Below, piece after piece: positions 46,657 through 58,251 of a stretch of DNA of 61,613 bases. The translations under genes were made by a program, and so were the position numbers. Source of the stretch: Setomelanomma holmii (lineage: Eukaryota; Ascomycota; Dothideomycetes; Pleosporales; Phaeosphaeriaceae); NCBI GenBank assembly GCA_010015745.1, contig ML978241.1, positions 1-61,613 on the forward strand, read 5' to 3'. Each line of letters opens with the position of its first letter. The stretch's first letter is position 1. A model generated the notes under the pieces. It saw nothing but the letters and a program-made list of their open reading frames with translations. It searched no databases and had not been told where the DNA came from.

Positions 46657-48676
46657 TTATTCCCTCATCTTCACCGAACCGTCTTTATTCCGTATCTCGC
46701 CCTCGAGCAACAATTCGTGTCCATCCCCCTCCCTGACACCCTGAGCGACCACCCATCCCACCACCGCCACGCCACTCATAAGCCACCAACTCAGCCCCAC
46801 AACACCCGTATCCAGCCCTCTACCAAACACCCACGAGAACATAATCGGGCCAAATGTGCGCGTCAAACTGGAGACCGATTGACCAATTCCATGCACCGTG
46901 CCCAAAACCGAAGGGTGCGGCGAGACGTTGTTGATTAGAATGGTTGTACATGGTAATGCAAACGTTCGCGCGAGGACTTGTATTGATAGTACACCGATAA
47001 TGGCGAGCCAGATCCATGGCCCGCTTACACCGGCTGGTGGTTTAGCCCAGCTAGGTACGCGACTCAGGAACGGTGCGAGGGCGTATGTGACTGGAAAAAG
47101 CGCGAGGAAGATGCGATAGCTCTTCGCTGTGCCTAGTCGATGTGATAGATTTGGATAGATGAAGAGTTGCAGAGTAATGCCGATGACGCCGAGAATGGCG
47201 AGCGCAATTCCGATCCGTGCTGGAGGGAGCGCGAGACCACCTGTAAAGTAGAAGAAGCCGTGCGGTTTGAAACCAATAGGGTGTGGGTGTGCAGGGTCGT
47301 AGCGTGGCGTGGAGAGGTAGATGAACCACAACGAGTTGAAACCGCCAACATGCATGGCAAGAAGGCCGTGAGCGAAGAGCGTGGTGATGAGATTGCGAGT
47401 GAAAATGCGCCGGAACGGGAGGACCTGGCGAGGTATACGTTTGGGCTTGTCAGAAATCACGGGCATGTCGGAGTGAGCAGATGTGGGTGTGGGCTGCAGC
47501 TCGAAACTCGACGCTGCTTCTTCGTCGGCTGCAATGGCGCTGTAGCCCGACTCAGTGGCAAAGGTCTGGCGGAAGATATGTCGTCGAACCCAAAGTCCTA
47601 CACGCAGACCACGGTCTGGCTTGTCTTTACAGAGCTCGCTGGTCTCCTCGAGGAAAAGAATGACAGCGAGCGCGGAGAAAAGAAGGAAGATGGCGCTCAT
47701 CAGGTTGGGAAGCGCGTAGGGCCAATGCTTCATCCAGCTTACTCCGTCTTTGCCTCCAATGACGGAACCAGGGCCGAAGATGGAAGGGTAGCTGCTTACT
47801 GGTTCCGCAAGAAGACCGCCTGAGTCTGTCAGAAAAACTTCTATCCCAATATATATGATGTCACTTACCAAGTATGGGTCCTATGATAACGCCAACATTG
47901 AATGTCATCGGCAGAATGAGAAAGGCTCTGCTCTGATACTTTTTCTCCTTGATAATCTCAGAGATCATCGTTCTCATCACACCAATGTTGCCATTGAGCA
48001 CCCCACCAAGACATCTGAAAGCCACCGCCATTCCGAAGCTATGCGAGAACCCAAAGCCAACGATGCTACACATAGTGCCCAGAAGTCCAATGCATATCGC
48101 GCTCTTCCTACCGCCATGCTCCGAGTCTGCAAATCGACCCCAGAGCATAGCAGTCAGGAATTGGGCGAATGGAAACGCAGCCTGAATGATACCAGCCTGA
48201 GACGAGATGGTGGAGTCTGGAAGCGAGGGATCGAAGGACTGCAACTGATAGAAGAGATACGATCCCAGCGATGTCTGCGTCAAAGGTTCAGAGAGACGCG
48301 CGAGCGTCAAAACGAACAGCTGGTCCTTTCGTGGGAGCGCGCGCCATGATACGGGCTTTGCTTTTGCGGCGTCTGTATTTTCGGAGTCGTCTACGTGCGG
48401 CAGGGCTGTTCCAGCTTGTGGGTTTGTCTCGATAAGAAGATCCCGTGACCGGCGGCGTTTGCTGAATGTTGTCCCAGTCCCCTCATCATCGCTGTCGCTC
48501 TTGTACTTCTGATCAGCATCGAAAGGCTTCTGTCCTACGAAAGCGGCATATTCGGCGTGCGGTGAAGTGTCGTTTGCTGCATTATTTCCAAGCAAAGATT
48601 GGCCGGAAATATCCTCTAGCGAAGGTTTGGATGCGGAGGATCTATTGCCAGCCCTGGTGTTCCTGCTCATGAGCAT
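46657..48676 (-). CDS. MFS transporter, Tet/ZIFL-like
   Basis: Two exons (48676-47869 and 47819-46657) with a 49-nt intron give 656 residues. A polar N-terminal tail of about 110 residues precedes TM1 (DQLFVLTLARLSEPLTQTSL). TM2-TM3 carry MLWGRFADSEHGGRKSA, the family's loop motif. The first half ends ILPMTFNVGVIIGPILGG across the splice. A long charged central loop precedes TM7-TM12, which end GLSWWLMSGVAVVGWVV. It resembles fungal proteins of the ZINC INDUCED FACILITATOR/tetracycline-resistance type, probably proton antiporters in vacuole or plasma membrane. The substrate is unknown. Confidence 0.9.
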
Positions 48677-49306
48677 TGAGATACCCCGCGATCGATACGA
48701 ACCACTACAAGCCCGCTGATTAGCATGGAAGAAGGTGTAGTGGGAACAGACATGACGACGATGGCATTTGCGAAGACCTTGATCGGAGTTTAAGCGGACT
48801 TGTGCGTGCAGGAGCTAGAACGAAGACTGCGGCTGACGTTGTGCGATGTGATTGGTGGTGGAGCGGGCGTTGAGTGCTGTCGCGTGCAGGCGTCGGCGTT
48901 CATTTGGGTCCGACGCTTGATGAGGGGCAGAAGGCGGGCGTGGGGTGAACGATTAGTCCGAACGATGCGATGCACTCGGTAGCGATAGCGATGGAAATCG
49001 TGGATAGCGAGATGATCAATACACCATTGTGGAGGATGAAGTGTCGTGACACAGGTTATGAAAGCAGACTTACGCCATTCACGTAGCTGAAAGGGAAGGA
49101 GCGGCCCCCGCTGTGCGCCTTCGAAAAGTATAGAGCTCAGTGCAGTATAACCCATGGTGATTGAGTCCATCTGCAACGAAGTATCAAGCATCGCAAAGCG
49201 AGCGACTATATCTTCAGGTATAGTACCTCATTTCATCGTCACATGTACACATAATCTACAGCTTCTCCTTCTCTTGGTCCCTCCTTGCGTTCCCAGCATC
49301 ATCTAG
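48677..49306. other. Intergenic
   Basis: MFS promoter and MsrB 3' side. No other feature. Confidence 0.4.
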
Positions 49307-49958
49307 TCATTTGCCCTCCTCCTTGGGGCTGAAATTGATACTGACACTGTTCACACAATGCCTCTCATCCTTCGGGTTGCCAAACCTCTCTCCCTTGAAA
49401 ATATGCCCAAGATGACCTCCGCAATTGTTGCACACAATCTCTGTCCTGCCACCATCAGGTCTCTGTCCGACAGCACCAGGTACGGCATCCCAGAATGCAG
49501 GCCAGCCGCAGCCAGAATCAAATTTGTGGTTTGCTTTGTAGAGAGGCGTGTCGCAGCCCGTGCAGCTGTAGACGCCGGCGGACGGGTAGTGCTTATCGTA
49601 TTCACCAGATCCAGGATACTCGGTACCTTTCTTGCGGAGGATGCGAAATTGTTCTGCAAGGTGTTAGTGGCGAGCAGTGAAAGTAGGCGGTAGGGTATGT
49701 ACCTGGCGATAGCTCTGTCTGCCACTCGCCCTCGGTCTTCTGCACGGGGTAGTTGGTGTTGTCCGCCATGTTGCTCGATGATCCAAATAGCGCGCCGAGG
49801 AAGGGGATGTTTGGCATAGAGCGGTAGATTAATGCGCGTTGCGGAGTGTTGTAAAGCGTGCGACCGAGGTGTGCGGGATGCGATCGGAAAAAGGCGCCGG
49901 TGGTATTTGTGACTGTGTGGAAGGTGCGCAGGAGTGTGGGGAAGGAAGGGAAGCGCAT
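49307..49958 (-). CDS. Peptide-methionine (R)-S-oxide reductase MsrB
   Basis: Exons 49958-49703 and 49653-49307 with a 49-nt intron give 200 residues. The catalytic domain follows TELSPEQFRILRKKGTEYPG across the splice: two zinc CxxC pairs (YSCTGCDTPL and VCNNCGGHLGH), SGCGWPAFWDAVPGA, and the active cysteine in RHCVNSVSINF. It reduces methionine-R-sulfoxide in proteins using thioredoxin. The first ATG gives an N-terminus rich in Arg, Ser and Thr (RFPSFPTLLRTFHTVTNTT), like a mitochondrial presequence. Internal ATGs at residues 48 and 64 (MPNIPFLG, MADNTNYPVQK) would give cytosolic forms, which is what many fungal homologues start with. Confidence 0.92.
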
Positions 49959-50089
49959 ATGGTGTGGTTATATGCTGTGCTTTGTTGTTGGTATTTGGAA
50001 GCAACGAGATGCGCAGCAGCGTCGATATGATGAAGCCGTGGTGGCGGAGAGCTCGAGCTTTGACGCGGAGTCGAAGATTTGGAATTGCG

Positions 50090-50440
50090 TCATGACATCG
50101 GACCCTGCATCTTCACCACCGTTCGTCTGGCCTGCACCAAAACGATGATGAGACCGATGGCTGCCCCAACTGCCAGAACAAGTACGATGGAGACGATCAA
50201 ATATTTTGCAACTCTTATCTTCGAGCCGCGGTCCCATTCCTGCCGTACATTACCCCACGACGACGAGAGAGGAAGTTTCTGGCTATCATAACTTCTGGCC
50301 CCGCCTTCAAGATCTGCAGTCCTGACTGCTGCGGCATTCGAGGTATCCGCGAATGGGTCCTGTCGTCCAGTGTTGGATGCCATGTTACTCGTGGTGTAGG
50401 TATTTGTCAGAATCGGTCCAGGGTCATTGGGTTTCGGCAA
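50090..50440 (-). CDS. Single-pass membrane hypothetical protein
   Basis: A 116-codon ORF. A polar N-terminus of about 75 residues (MASNTGRQDPFADTSNAA begins at the second ATG) is followed by one strong membrane segment, YLIVSIVLVLAVGAAIGLII, and a short basic tail (VQARRTVVKMQ). No domain recognised. The arrangement suggests a tail-anchored or type II membrane protein. It lies upstream of MsrB on the same strand. Confidence 0.5.
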   Translation of the reverse strand: MPKPNDPGPILTNTYTTSNMASNTGRQDPFADTSNAAAVRTADLEGGARSYDSQKLPLSSSWGNVRQEWDRGSKIRVAKYLIVSIVLVLAVGAAIGLIIVLVQARRTVVKMQGPMS

Positions 50441-51902
50441 CAGGCGCAGCTGTACGACTACTTATTCTCCATGAAATCGTTGTCGAGTGCCATAGCCACA
50501 GGTAACCAAGCAACCTTCTGTCATCCGGATTCTCATTGTCTTTCGTCCGCATCGGGGCGTCGTCGCATCCTTCGGTCAGCACAATGTTTACACAGCCACA
50601 TGCATCGAGAACACGTCGAAAAGAATGCTGCAGAGTGGGCAGCATTTGCATTGGCTGTTGATATCATTTCAGAGTGATTGGGTCAGATATTCACTCAGGC
50701 GTTGGATTGTGGTCTTGAAAGTCCTGCGGAATAGACCTCAAGGTAAAGTGGTCGAGCTGTAGCGTGACCGTGCTTCATGGCTGTGTCTTCAGTGACATGG
50801 CTGTGCTCCCATTCGTACCTGGATTCAGGAGTTGACAATGAGACACGACTCCACAGGCATCAACACTGTTCTCAATTAGCGGCATCTCATTGTCTGCTCC
50901 GCCTCATACCAACAGCGGGCACGCCTCGCCCGAACCTCGTTCTAATCGGTCAACCACGCCGGACATAGACGGATGAAGGGCAGTGACGGACAAGTGCAGC
51001 TCACCCCCCATGCTCAAGCACCGCCAACATGGGAGTTGTAGGAGTTACGCCCGACTAGCAGCGGCGCGAGAAGATTGTACGCGACAAGAAAGCTGCAGCG
51101 AAAAAAAGCTGCGCGCAAGTCGAGGATCAAGAAGCTGTTGACGCCGCTGCAAGCGTTGTGGGCGAATTTGTTCGCAGACGACAAAGCCAAGCAGAAGAGT
51201 TGAAAGATGTGGGAAGAGAACAATGAGATGGTTGACGCATGAGGTTGAGACATTGATGGTGAGGAAGTCATGAGGGTGTGTCTGAGCGTGGCGCCTTCCT
51301 CCAGGTACTCGCGCTAATGCGCTCCTACAGTTCCAAGTGTTGACATGTTTCCTCACATTCCAACAACACGCGCAGTCAACGAGTCCTGTGGTCCTCAAAA
51401 CCAATGCTTGCATTGCTCATCAATCATGTCAAAGTCACCAGACAACCAGGATCCTTCGTCTCGTACTCGCGCAGCAACCCTCGTCCCGTCCGTGCGGCTG
51501 CTGAAAGTCAACAGCCGCATCCTCGACCTTTCCATCTTCCATTCACATCATAGCTATCCATCATCAATCGCGACTTTCATCATCTCTTCCCTTCCATCTC
51601 TCCAATTTCTTGTCATCCTGTTGTCTCCATAACATGGCTCCTTCCCTGCGCAACGTTCTTGGCGCTGGTGTTGTGTAGCCGTGCAGATGACATCCAGGTG
51701 TCGTCCTGCGTTGCTTGTTCGTAATCTGGAAGGTGCTTGGCGCCGCGAGACTTTGCTCATCGGGCCTCGTGTTTTGGTTCGTAATTTTCAAGACGAGTTT
51801 TTGTTTCGTGGTTTCGTATTTTGGTTCGTATTGTTCAAGTCGTTTTGCTGGGTTCGTAATCGTTTTTCCGTCTCCTTGCTTCCGTCACCCTCCAACCAGT
51901 CC
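50441..51902. other. Intergenic, about 1.5 kb
   Basis: Only short overlapping ORFs without domain, signal peptide or splice support. Confidence 0.4.
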
Positions 51903-54499
51903 TCAACCTCCAAGAAGACCAATTCCATCACCAAAAGCCTTGCGAGCGCGAGGCTGCTTCCTCGGCGGCAGCCCAGCCTTTCCAAATTGCAGCACCTCCT
52001 CCATCTCCACAAACTTCTGGCCGAGATTAACGCCATGCAGCTTCGCGTAAGCCTCGTGGTCGAACGCCCCAAAAGCAGTCTTGAACTTCGAGATCCTAGT
52101 CCGGAAGGCGGAGATGTGCGGGTCAAGACAAAGCTGCTTGTGCTCGAACCAAGGAGCGTTCTTGGCGTTGATGATGAGGTTGTAGACGTCATGATGGAAC
52201 TTGACAAGGTAAGGAGTGACGTCGCGGTAGTTGTTGCAAACGGCGATGAGACGAGTCTCGGCGTGGGATAGAACGTCTTGGAGATGTGGGTTCGAGAAGA
52301 AGGTGGCGAGTATGCTGTTCGAGGTGATGAGGGCCGGATCGAAAGCGCCGTTTAAGTTTTGGATTTCAGCCTTAGTCGCAGTCGCAGAGCTTGGAGAGCT
52401 GGGCTGAGGAGCAGCGACCTTTGGAGCAGTGGGTAGCTGAGCGGTAGGCTGCTCGGAGGTAGGCTGCTGAGCAGTAGGCTGAGAGACGGCAGGCTTAGTG
52501 GCGGCTGGAATGCTGTTCATGAAAGATGAGGTGATGCCGGTGGATGGGACGGAGAAGCCTGGAAGAGTGTGCCTAGCAGGGGCAGTCTTAGCGGCTAGGG
52601 TAGTAGCTGGGGTGGTGCTGTTGGAAGTCACAGACCATGTGGACGCGGTGTTGATGTTATTAGGCTGAGCTAGCGCAGACACAAGAGTGGAAGCGGCCGC
52701 AGTAGATGTTGCAGGCGAGACCGAGGAGCCTACAGCAGGCGTGGTACTCCTAGCAGGAGTGGTCTTGAAAGTCCCAGACGCCGAAGATCGTGCAAGATGG
52801 ATCTGAAAAGAGCTCGCTTGATGGGTGAAGGCGGGCAGAGGGGTGGATGGGGTGCCACCATTGACCTCACCTGTAGGTTGAGTGGCGGGAGGGTCGAAGA
52901 CGGTTTGCTTAGGGACCGGAGGTGGGACGATCGAAGCTTGAGTAATCAGAGGATGAGTGACCGAGATTGGAGTGAATGGGTAAGGAGAGACATCGATGTT
53001 CTTCTTGATCTTCTTCAGCATCTCGATCACCCTAAACACCTCTCTCGAGAGCGCACGGAGCTCATGAAGCGCCCCAAACCTAGCCAGAGGCGTCTCGCTG
53101 TCCGTCTTGCCAAAAGACTTGCGCAGCGACTTCATGTAGCCGATCCAAGTACCGCAGCGCCTGGAGATCAGGTCGATATCGAAGAACCAGGAACCGGCGC
53201 TGCTGTTGAGGAAGTTCCGGAGACCTTGCTGGAGGTGCGTGAAGTCGCTGGCGGATATGCATGAGGGATCGGCGCGGGCCTTGTTTGACGACAGTCTTCA
53301 TATTGGCGCGGCAATTGGCGCGGCAATTGGCGAGGTAGTCGGTCATGTCATAGGTGGCCATGAAGCTGTTGATGTCTTCGTAGTTCTGATCAGGCCGCGA
53401 AGGTGGAGGAGGAACCGAAGTCGTGCTGCCAGTGGAAGAGGCGAAGCTGTTGGAGCTTGAGGTGGAAGAACTAAATGCGCCATTGGAGCTCTGCGGAGCC
53501 GGAGACGATGGAGCCTCGTGCATCTGATCTTCAAGCTCATAGTCGACATGTATCTCGTCATCATCGATGTCTTCGTAGGGTGCAGTAGAGGAATCCAGGG
53601 AGGTCTGAATGCCCGCCTTATCAGCATCTCGCCAATCCTTGCCCTGCTCCGCGAATGAACCCGCCTTGAACGCCATGTCTAGCCTGACATCTGCGACTTG
53701 AGCAAAGTTCTCGATCTCCTCGATGATGATCACACCGTCGCCGGAGATGGGATAGCACAGCTCGAGCTGCTTGTACATGAAGCTGTGGATCCAACGGATG
53801 CTGTCCCAGTCCCAGCCGAAATCGGGACAGCTGATAGACTGGCCCCGAAACACATCCCAGTGGCCGCGGGGATGGTGGAAGTGAGGTGTGGCGTCCTTGA
53901 GGATCTTAACGAGAGTGCCACCGCTTTGTACGAATAGGTCATGATAGTGGCGGACGGCGCGCATAGCGCGAAGAACAGCATTGACCTTCAGCTTAGTTAG
54001 TATGATCATCAGGTCGCTAGTCTACCATGAGCTGACGAACCTCTAGACCAAGCAAGCTTAGCTTTTGGATCGCTAACTTATCCATCTCAATGATCGCGTC
54101 GTGAATCGCGCTTTCCCTGTTCGACAGCCATGCCTGCGGTGGCAGCTCTTGAGGTCGAAGTCGACGACCAGCAGCAGCGAAGCGCGACGGCTGTGAGATG
54201 AAGATCTTGATGTTATTGTACTCGCTGGTAGACCCAGATGTCTGGATGCCACGACGCTTAGAAGCATCCTCAGTGCGCCGGTCATTTCGCTGTGCAGTGA
54301 GCACTTCGCGCTTGTTGGCAGGACGGAGCTTGTCATCGATGAAGCCATTGACAACCGCATGAGTGATCTTGAAGCTCACAGCAGCAGCCCGGAGGGTATG
54401 CTGAAGGGAGAGGGCCGAGCCGAGCTTGTTCGCGGCGCGGATGGAGGGATTGATCCCATTGCGGCCAGAAAGTATGCGCATGCGCAGAGCGGCAGACAT
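51903..54499 (-). CDS. Large hypothetical protein with Ser/Thr/Pro/Ala-rich middle
   Basis: Exon 1 (54499-54041) starts MSAALRMRILSGRNG. A 49-nt intron with CTAACTAAG joins exon 2 at 53991. A weak 64-nt intron (53292-53229) keeps the frame to exon 3, ending at 51903, for about 827 residues. Visible parts: a folded N-terminus with WDWDSIRWIHSFMYKQLEL, an acidic linker (EDIDDDEIHVDYELEDQ), a Ser-rich run, a helical piece (RFGALHELRALSREVFRVIE), a long Pro/Thr/Ala-rich segment with QPTAQQPTSEQPTAQ repeats, and a helical C-terminus (HAETRLIAVCNNYRDVTPYL). No known domain. If the weak intron is not real there is a frameshift next to the 12-bp repeat. Confidence 0.6.
53302..53337. repeat. Three tandem 12-bp units inside a coding region
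   Basis: ATTGGCGCGGCA occurs twice and a variant ATTGGCGAGGTA once. On the minus strand they encode in-frame ANCR-type four-residue units in the large hypothetical protein. They sit directly beside the point where its reading frame changes. Confidence 0.8.
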
Positions 54500-54970
54500 A
54501 ATGGAATATGTGTATGTGTAAAGGAATGGGGAAGTAGAGAAGTTATGGATGCTCAATGGTGAGGTGATTAATGCTGAGGTGATTAGAGTTGAGTGTCGTT
54601 GTGGCCACAAGGAAAGCAATTGCAGTGTCAGCGGAGTTGATAAAGTCGCACACAGACGCTGCTAGTGCCTTGCCAAGTGCTTTGCGCGCTTTTCTGTTCT
54701 CATCAAGCGGCAGGAAAGGGTATGACGTGATAAGAAGAAGTTGGCTGGGAGGGCGGGTTTGGTGGGGAAAGTGAAAGTGAAAGACAGGGGTAGTTTGGCT
54801 GGCGAACTGTCGAGGGCAGGACTGGAGCGCGGAATAACACCAGAATAAAATATTGACGAGAAAAATAACACCAGACCATTATTCGGAAGGGATATGTAGA
54901 AACTACGAGTGCTGGATATTCAGGAGAAGACCAGTGTTTACGCCAGAGTCAAATAATATGGGCAAGCTCA
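54500..54970. other. Intergenic
   Basis: No supported feature. Confidence 0.35.
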
Positions 54971-55348
54971 CTATGAATTAAACTTGACATGCGGGCCCTT
55001 GATCACAACAGAATACTCGCTCTCTCGTACAGGACCATCGCCATAACGTCCTGTAGCTTTAGAATTCATCAACATGCAAAAATCTACCTGAAAATCTGCA
55101 CTATCATCTCGCGCGGGAGCTGGGAGTTGTTGTGAACTTTGCGATCCGATGATCACGTTTGCCACATGCTCAAGAAGGGAGTGGCTGTAGCCACGGTTAT
55201 GGTGTTGGCGGAGGAAGTAGTGCAATCCTTTCGGGCGGAACGTTTCGACGATGGTAGGTCGGGATACGGTGCGGTACGAGTATCTATTGGCTAGCTTGCG
55301 GGCGATGTTAGTGAAGTGGACAATTTCACCAGAGGTTCTTGCTAGACC
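54971..55348 (-). other. Open frame without a clear start, possible gene remnant
   Basis: The minus-strand frame is open from about 55348 to the stop at 54971 (about 125 codons): IVHFTNIARKLANRYSYRT, TFRPKGLHYFLRQHHNRGYS, then EHVANVIIGSQSSQQLPAPA. Composition is coding-like. The only ATG lies 84 codons from the end. It may be the last exon of a gene whose 5' part is lost or not visible. No domain recognised. Confidence 0.3.
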
Positions 55349-56010
55349 ACTTCAACGATGGCACAAATTCTGAAGACTGTAATGAAAGATTAAATGACCG
55401 TGTTGCAGACTAGAAAGTGTTCGATGTTTAAAGGGAAGGCAGTATAAGAATTTCCGACCTAGAAAACCTGGGTATGGCAAGCAACCTTGGAACAAGCGTC
55501 GTAATGAAGCGTGCATGGAACAGCTCCTTCAACGAACAAGCATGCATCTCAACCCTGATTTGTTGTAAACACAGATTCATAGAACACTGGTAGAGATTGA
55601 AACGGTGAACGTGGGCTGCAGGGTCTCACAAACGGTGGAACCGAGGCTGCAGCCATGGGCAGCCTGCAACGCCGCCACAGAGCGCGAGATAAGTATCACA
55701 GGGCGTAATCGCCCTCAAGAATGCAATGGATTTTTGTGTTATGGTTGCAGTTTTCATCGTCAGCGAGTCATTGTGCAATGACGCAGTGACGTGCACTAAG
55801 AAGTGGTCGCGGTCTGGCGGTCGCCGTTTGCACCTTCTTTCCACTAACGGCGCGCACTTGCGCTACAAATCCGACCCACGTCTTTCAGCCTCAAATCCAA
55901 CAACCGCAAAGTGCATACTTCTGGCTTGTCTTGACTGCTTTCTCAGCTGCATCCCTCGAGACAGACATACCGACGCAAGCCTTCCAGCTCATCGATACCT
56001 TATCATCACA
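55349..56010. other. Intergenic
   Basis: Upstream region of the RS-rich gene. Its frame is open from 55726, but the conserved-looking start is at 56011. Confidence 0.35.
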
Positions 56011-58251
56011 ATGCCGCCTCTTGTCACCGCCACCTCACCGGCGCCTCGCGAAATTACAATAACTACGCCATTTCCGTGTCGGTCGAGGGTAATTTCTAGA
56101 TCGCAAATACAGATGATCCGCGCACAAAATGCCACCGCCACGTTCGTTGGCTTCAACAGTATCACGCCTCTGTCGCCTGCAGCCTCAGATCAAGGACGCC
56201 CTGTTGTAACTTACCACAGCACTGCCACTCAGACTCTACCACCTCCAAACGCGGCGGAATTCAAGGTTGATTATGGCTGGGAGCCGTCTAACTCTGAGAC
56301 TGAGCACAAGATGGGTATCGCGGGAAGAGGCCGCTATGGAAAAGAGCCACGGCCTGATATTCTTATGTACGGAAAACCTTTCGAGGTGGAGATGGCAAGC
56401 ACGCCGATGACGTACATCAGTTCGGGCTTCCAGACGAAAGATGCTGCCTCACGATCCCGGGACCTTAAGCTGGCCAAAGCCAAGTCCAAAGTGACTGCAG
56501 CGCGCTTCACCCACGTAGTTGCTGAATGCGGCTACAAGATTTGTGCTGTGAAGGACGAGCACAAGATAGTGCATTCAGAACAGCACCCCGTGCGCATTCC
56601 GCTCGACAAGGACGGCAACCATACCGGCGATGAGGACATAGCAGGACGTCTCTTGCCAAATTTATATCTCGAAGAGCTTGATTCTAAGCCTACTCCTTCG
56701 CCCTCACCGACGTCACGCTATGACAGCCTTTATTTCAACAAGGCGGTATCACATTTGCCATCCAGTAACGAGCCCTCACTATCCATGACCCCGGCAGCGT
56801 CTATTGAGACCTCCCCATACCAACTTCCGCAGCCAATCCCTGCACTTGCCCCGTCTCCACGAGAAGATGCTCCAGGATATTGTACCATAAGACCGATGGT
56901 CGAGGATTATTACTCCGAGTTTATCGTCAAAGCCAAGCCAATAGCACGCATGAAGAACAAACATCCTGCATCGCTAGCACGCGCGACTCCTAGCCGTACA
57001 CACGATGTGACGACTTCACAGGGTTCATCACGGCAAGCACTATCACGTGTTGACAAGGCTACAGAAAGCGCAACGTCTCGCGAGACAGTCAAACCTTCCC
57101 CAGCAGCTGCTGGCACCATTCCACCTCATGCGACACAATGGCAAGTACAGAGATATGACCGGGGTCGATTGTCTCGCAAGCGTAGATCCGACTACGATGA
57201 TGAGGGTAGCATCTCACATGAGGCAAAGCGTCGCAAAAGCGAGCCGCCCAACATAATTGTCAGCCAGGCCCCGCGGAAAGACCCTCCGAGACATGAAGAT
57301 AGAGCGCCGGAGCAACACACTTCAGCAGCGACGGTGACTGGCACAGCACCTGGCTTTACAGCCACGCTAGCAGCGCCTATGGAGGCCTCTGCTAAGTACC
57401 CAACACCTCCGCCAACATCGGCAAGTTATGATGGTCTGTCACCTGTGCATTATCCTCCCATAGTGTCAGCAAACATTGAGAAAGATAGCAACCATAAGTA
57501 CGAGGAAGAGACTAAGCAAAAGGGGCCTATAGGATACCGCGACGAAGCACGTCGGGATCGACGTGGCCGTGGGCGCTCAAGATCATCCGCGCGAGAAGCT
57601 GCCAGAGACGATGGTCCAAGAGAGGACCGACGAGAATGGTACCGCTCACGGTCGCCACGGCGAAGTTTAACTGGGGAAAAGCGGGCTCGTAACAGCCATC
57701 GCCACTCTCGATCACCTGCACGCCGAACACCCAAAGAGAATGACCGCCGAGCATACCGTCAGCGCAGTCCTGCCAGGACTCAGTCAGCTAAGGGACACTT
57801 TGGTGTAGAAACAGGCCCCCGCCGCAATTCTCCAGTGCTGAGGCAGGCTACCCAGACTGAGTTCAAGGCTGCAGACGAGAACATTTTGGAAGCGCGAAAA
57901 GCCGAGGACCACAGCGGAGAAGCAAGCAACGCCAAAGCTGCGACTACAGATCCAGATCACAGAGATGATCCTATCCTTTCAAACGTGGTCGACTCCGGCG
58001 ATCTCTCTCTGCTTAAATCTGAGAAGACTGTCAGCATGCCTAATGCAACGCATGAGGAAAAGAAGAAGAACGACGAGAGAACTGCCGACCGCGATGGAAA
58101 GCTTCGCCCGGATATGCAGCGGTATGTTGCTGGAGGTAGGCGTCAAGTCACTTCCGGTAGCAATCCACAATGTCCTCGCAGCATTGTGAAGAGCCAAACC
58201 GAAGGACGTGCTGGTCGCGATCAACGTCGGCGCGACGGGAGACATCGCTAA
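56011..58251 (+). CDS. RS-rich, largely disordered nuclear-type protein
   Basis: A single exon of 746 residues beginning MPPLVTATSPAPREITITTP. The ATG at 56011 was preferred to the one at 55726 because the extra stretch looks like untranslated leader. The N-terminal quarter has a moderately ordered part (EFKVDYGWEPSNSETEHKMG, AARFTHVVAECGYKICAVKD). The rest is Pro/Ser-rich. A basic KRRSDYDDEGSISHEAKRRK stretch could be a bipartite nuclear signal. About residues 510-590 are dense in Arg-Ser/Ser-Arg pairs (RGRGRSRSSAREAARDD, WYRSRSPRRS, RHSRSPARRT). RS segments occur in splicing and RNA-processing factors, but there is no RRM here. The role is unproven. Confidence 0.7.
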   Translation: MPPLVTATSPAPREITITTPFPCRSRVISRSQIQMIRAQNATATFVGFNSITPLSPAASDQGRPVVTYHSTATQTLPPPNAAEFKVDYGWEPSNSETEHKMGIAGRGRYGKEPRPDILMYGKPFEVEMASTPMTYISSGFQTKDAASRSRDLKLAKAKSKVTAARFTHVVAECGYKICAVKDEHKIVHSEQHPVRIPLDKDGNHTGDEDIAGRLLPNLYLEELDSKPTPSPSPTSRYDSLYFNKAVSHLPSSNEPSLSMTPAASIETSPYQLPQPIPALAPSPREDAPGYCTIRPMVEDYYSEFIVKAKPIARMKNKHPASLARATPSRTHDVTTSQGSSRQALSRVDKATESATSRETVKPSPAAAGTIPPHATQWQVQRYDRGRLSRKRRSDYDDEGSISHEAKRRKSEPPNIIVSQAPRKDPPRHEDRAPEQHTSAATVTGTAPGFTATLAAPMEASAKYPTPPPTSASYDGLSPVHYPPIVSANIEKDSNHKYEEETKQKGPIGYRDEARRDRRGRGRSRSSAREAARDDGPREDRREWYRSRSPRRSLTGEKRARNSHRHSRSPARRTPKENDRRAYRQRSPARTQSAKGHFGVETGPRRNSPVLRQATQTEFKAADENILEARKAEDHSGEASNAKAATTDPDHRDDPILSNVVDSGDLSLLKSEKTVSMPNATHEEKKKNDERTADRDGKLRPDMQRYVAGGRRQVTSGSNPQCPRSIVKSQTEGRAGRDQRRRDGRHR

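Noticed and set aside
47167..47823. 218-codon plus-strand ORF
   Set aside because: Antisense shadow of the MFS transporter exon 2; no motif of its own.
49351..50004. 217-codon minus-strand ORF
   Set aside because: Reads the MsrB gene in the wrong frame across its intron. The MsrB frame has both CxxC pairs and the catalytic cysteine.
51681..52271. 196-codon plus-strand ORF
   Set aside because: Overlaps the C-terminal coding region of the large minus-strand protein; low-complexity translation without a motif.
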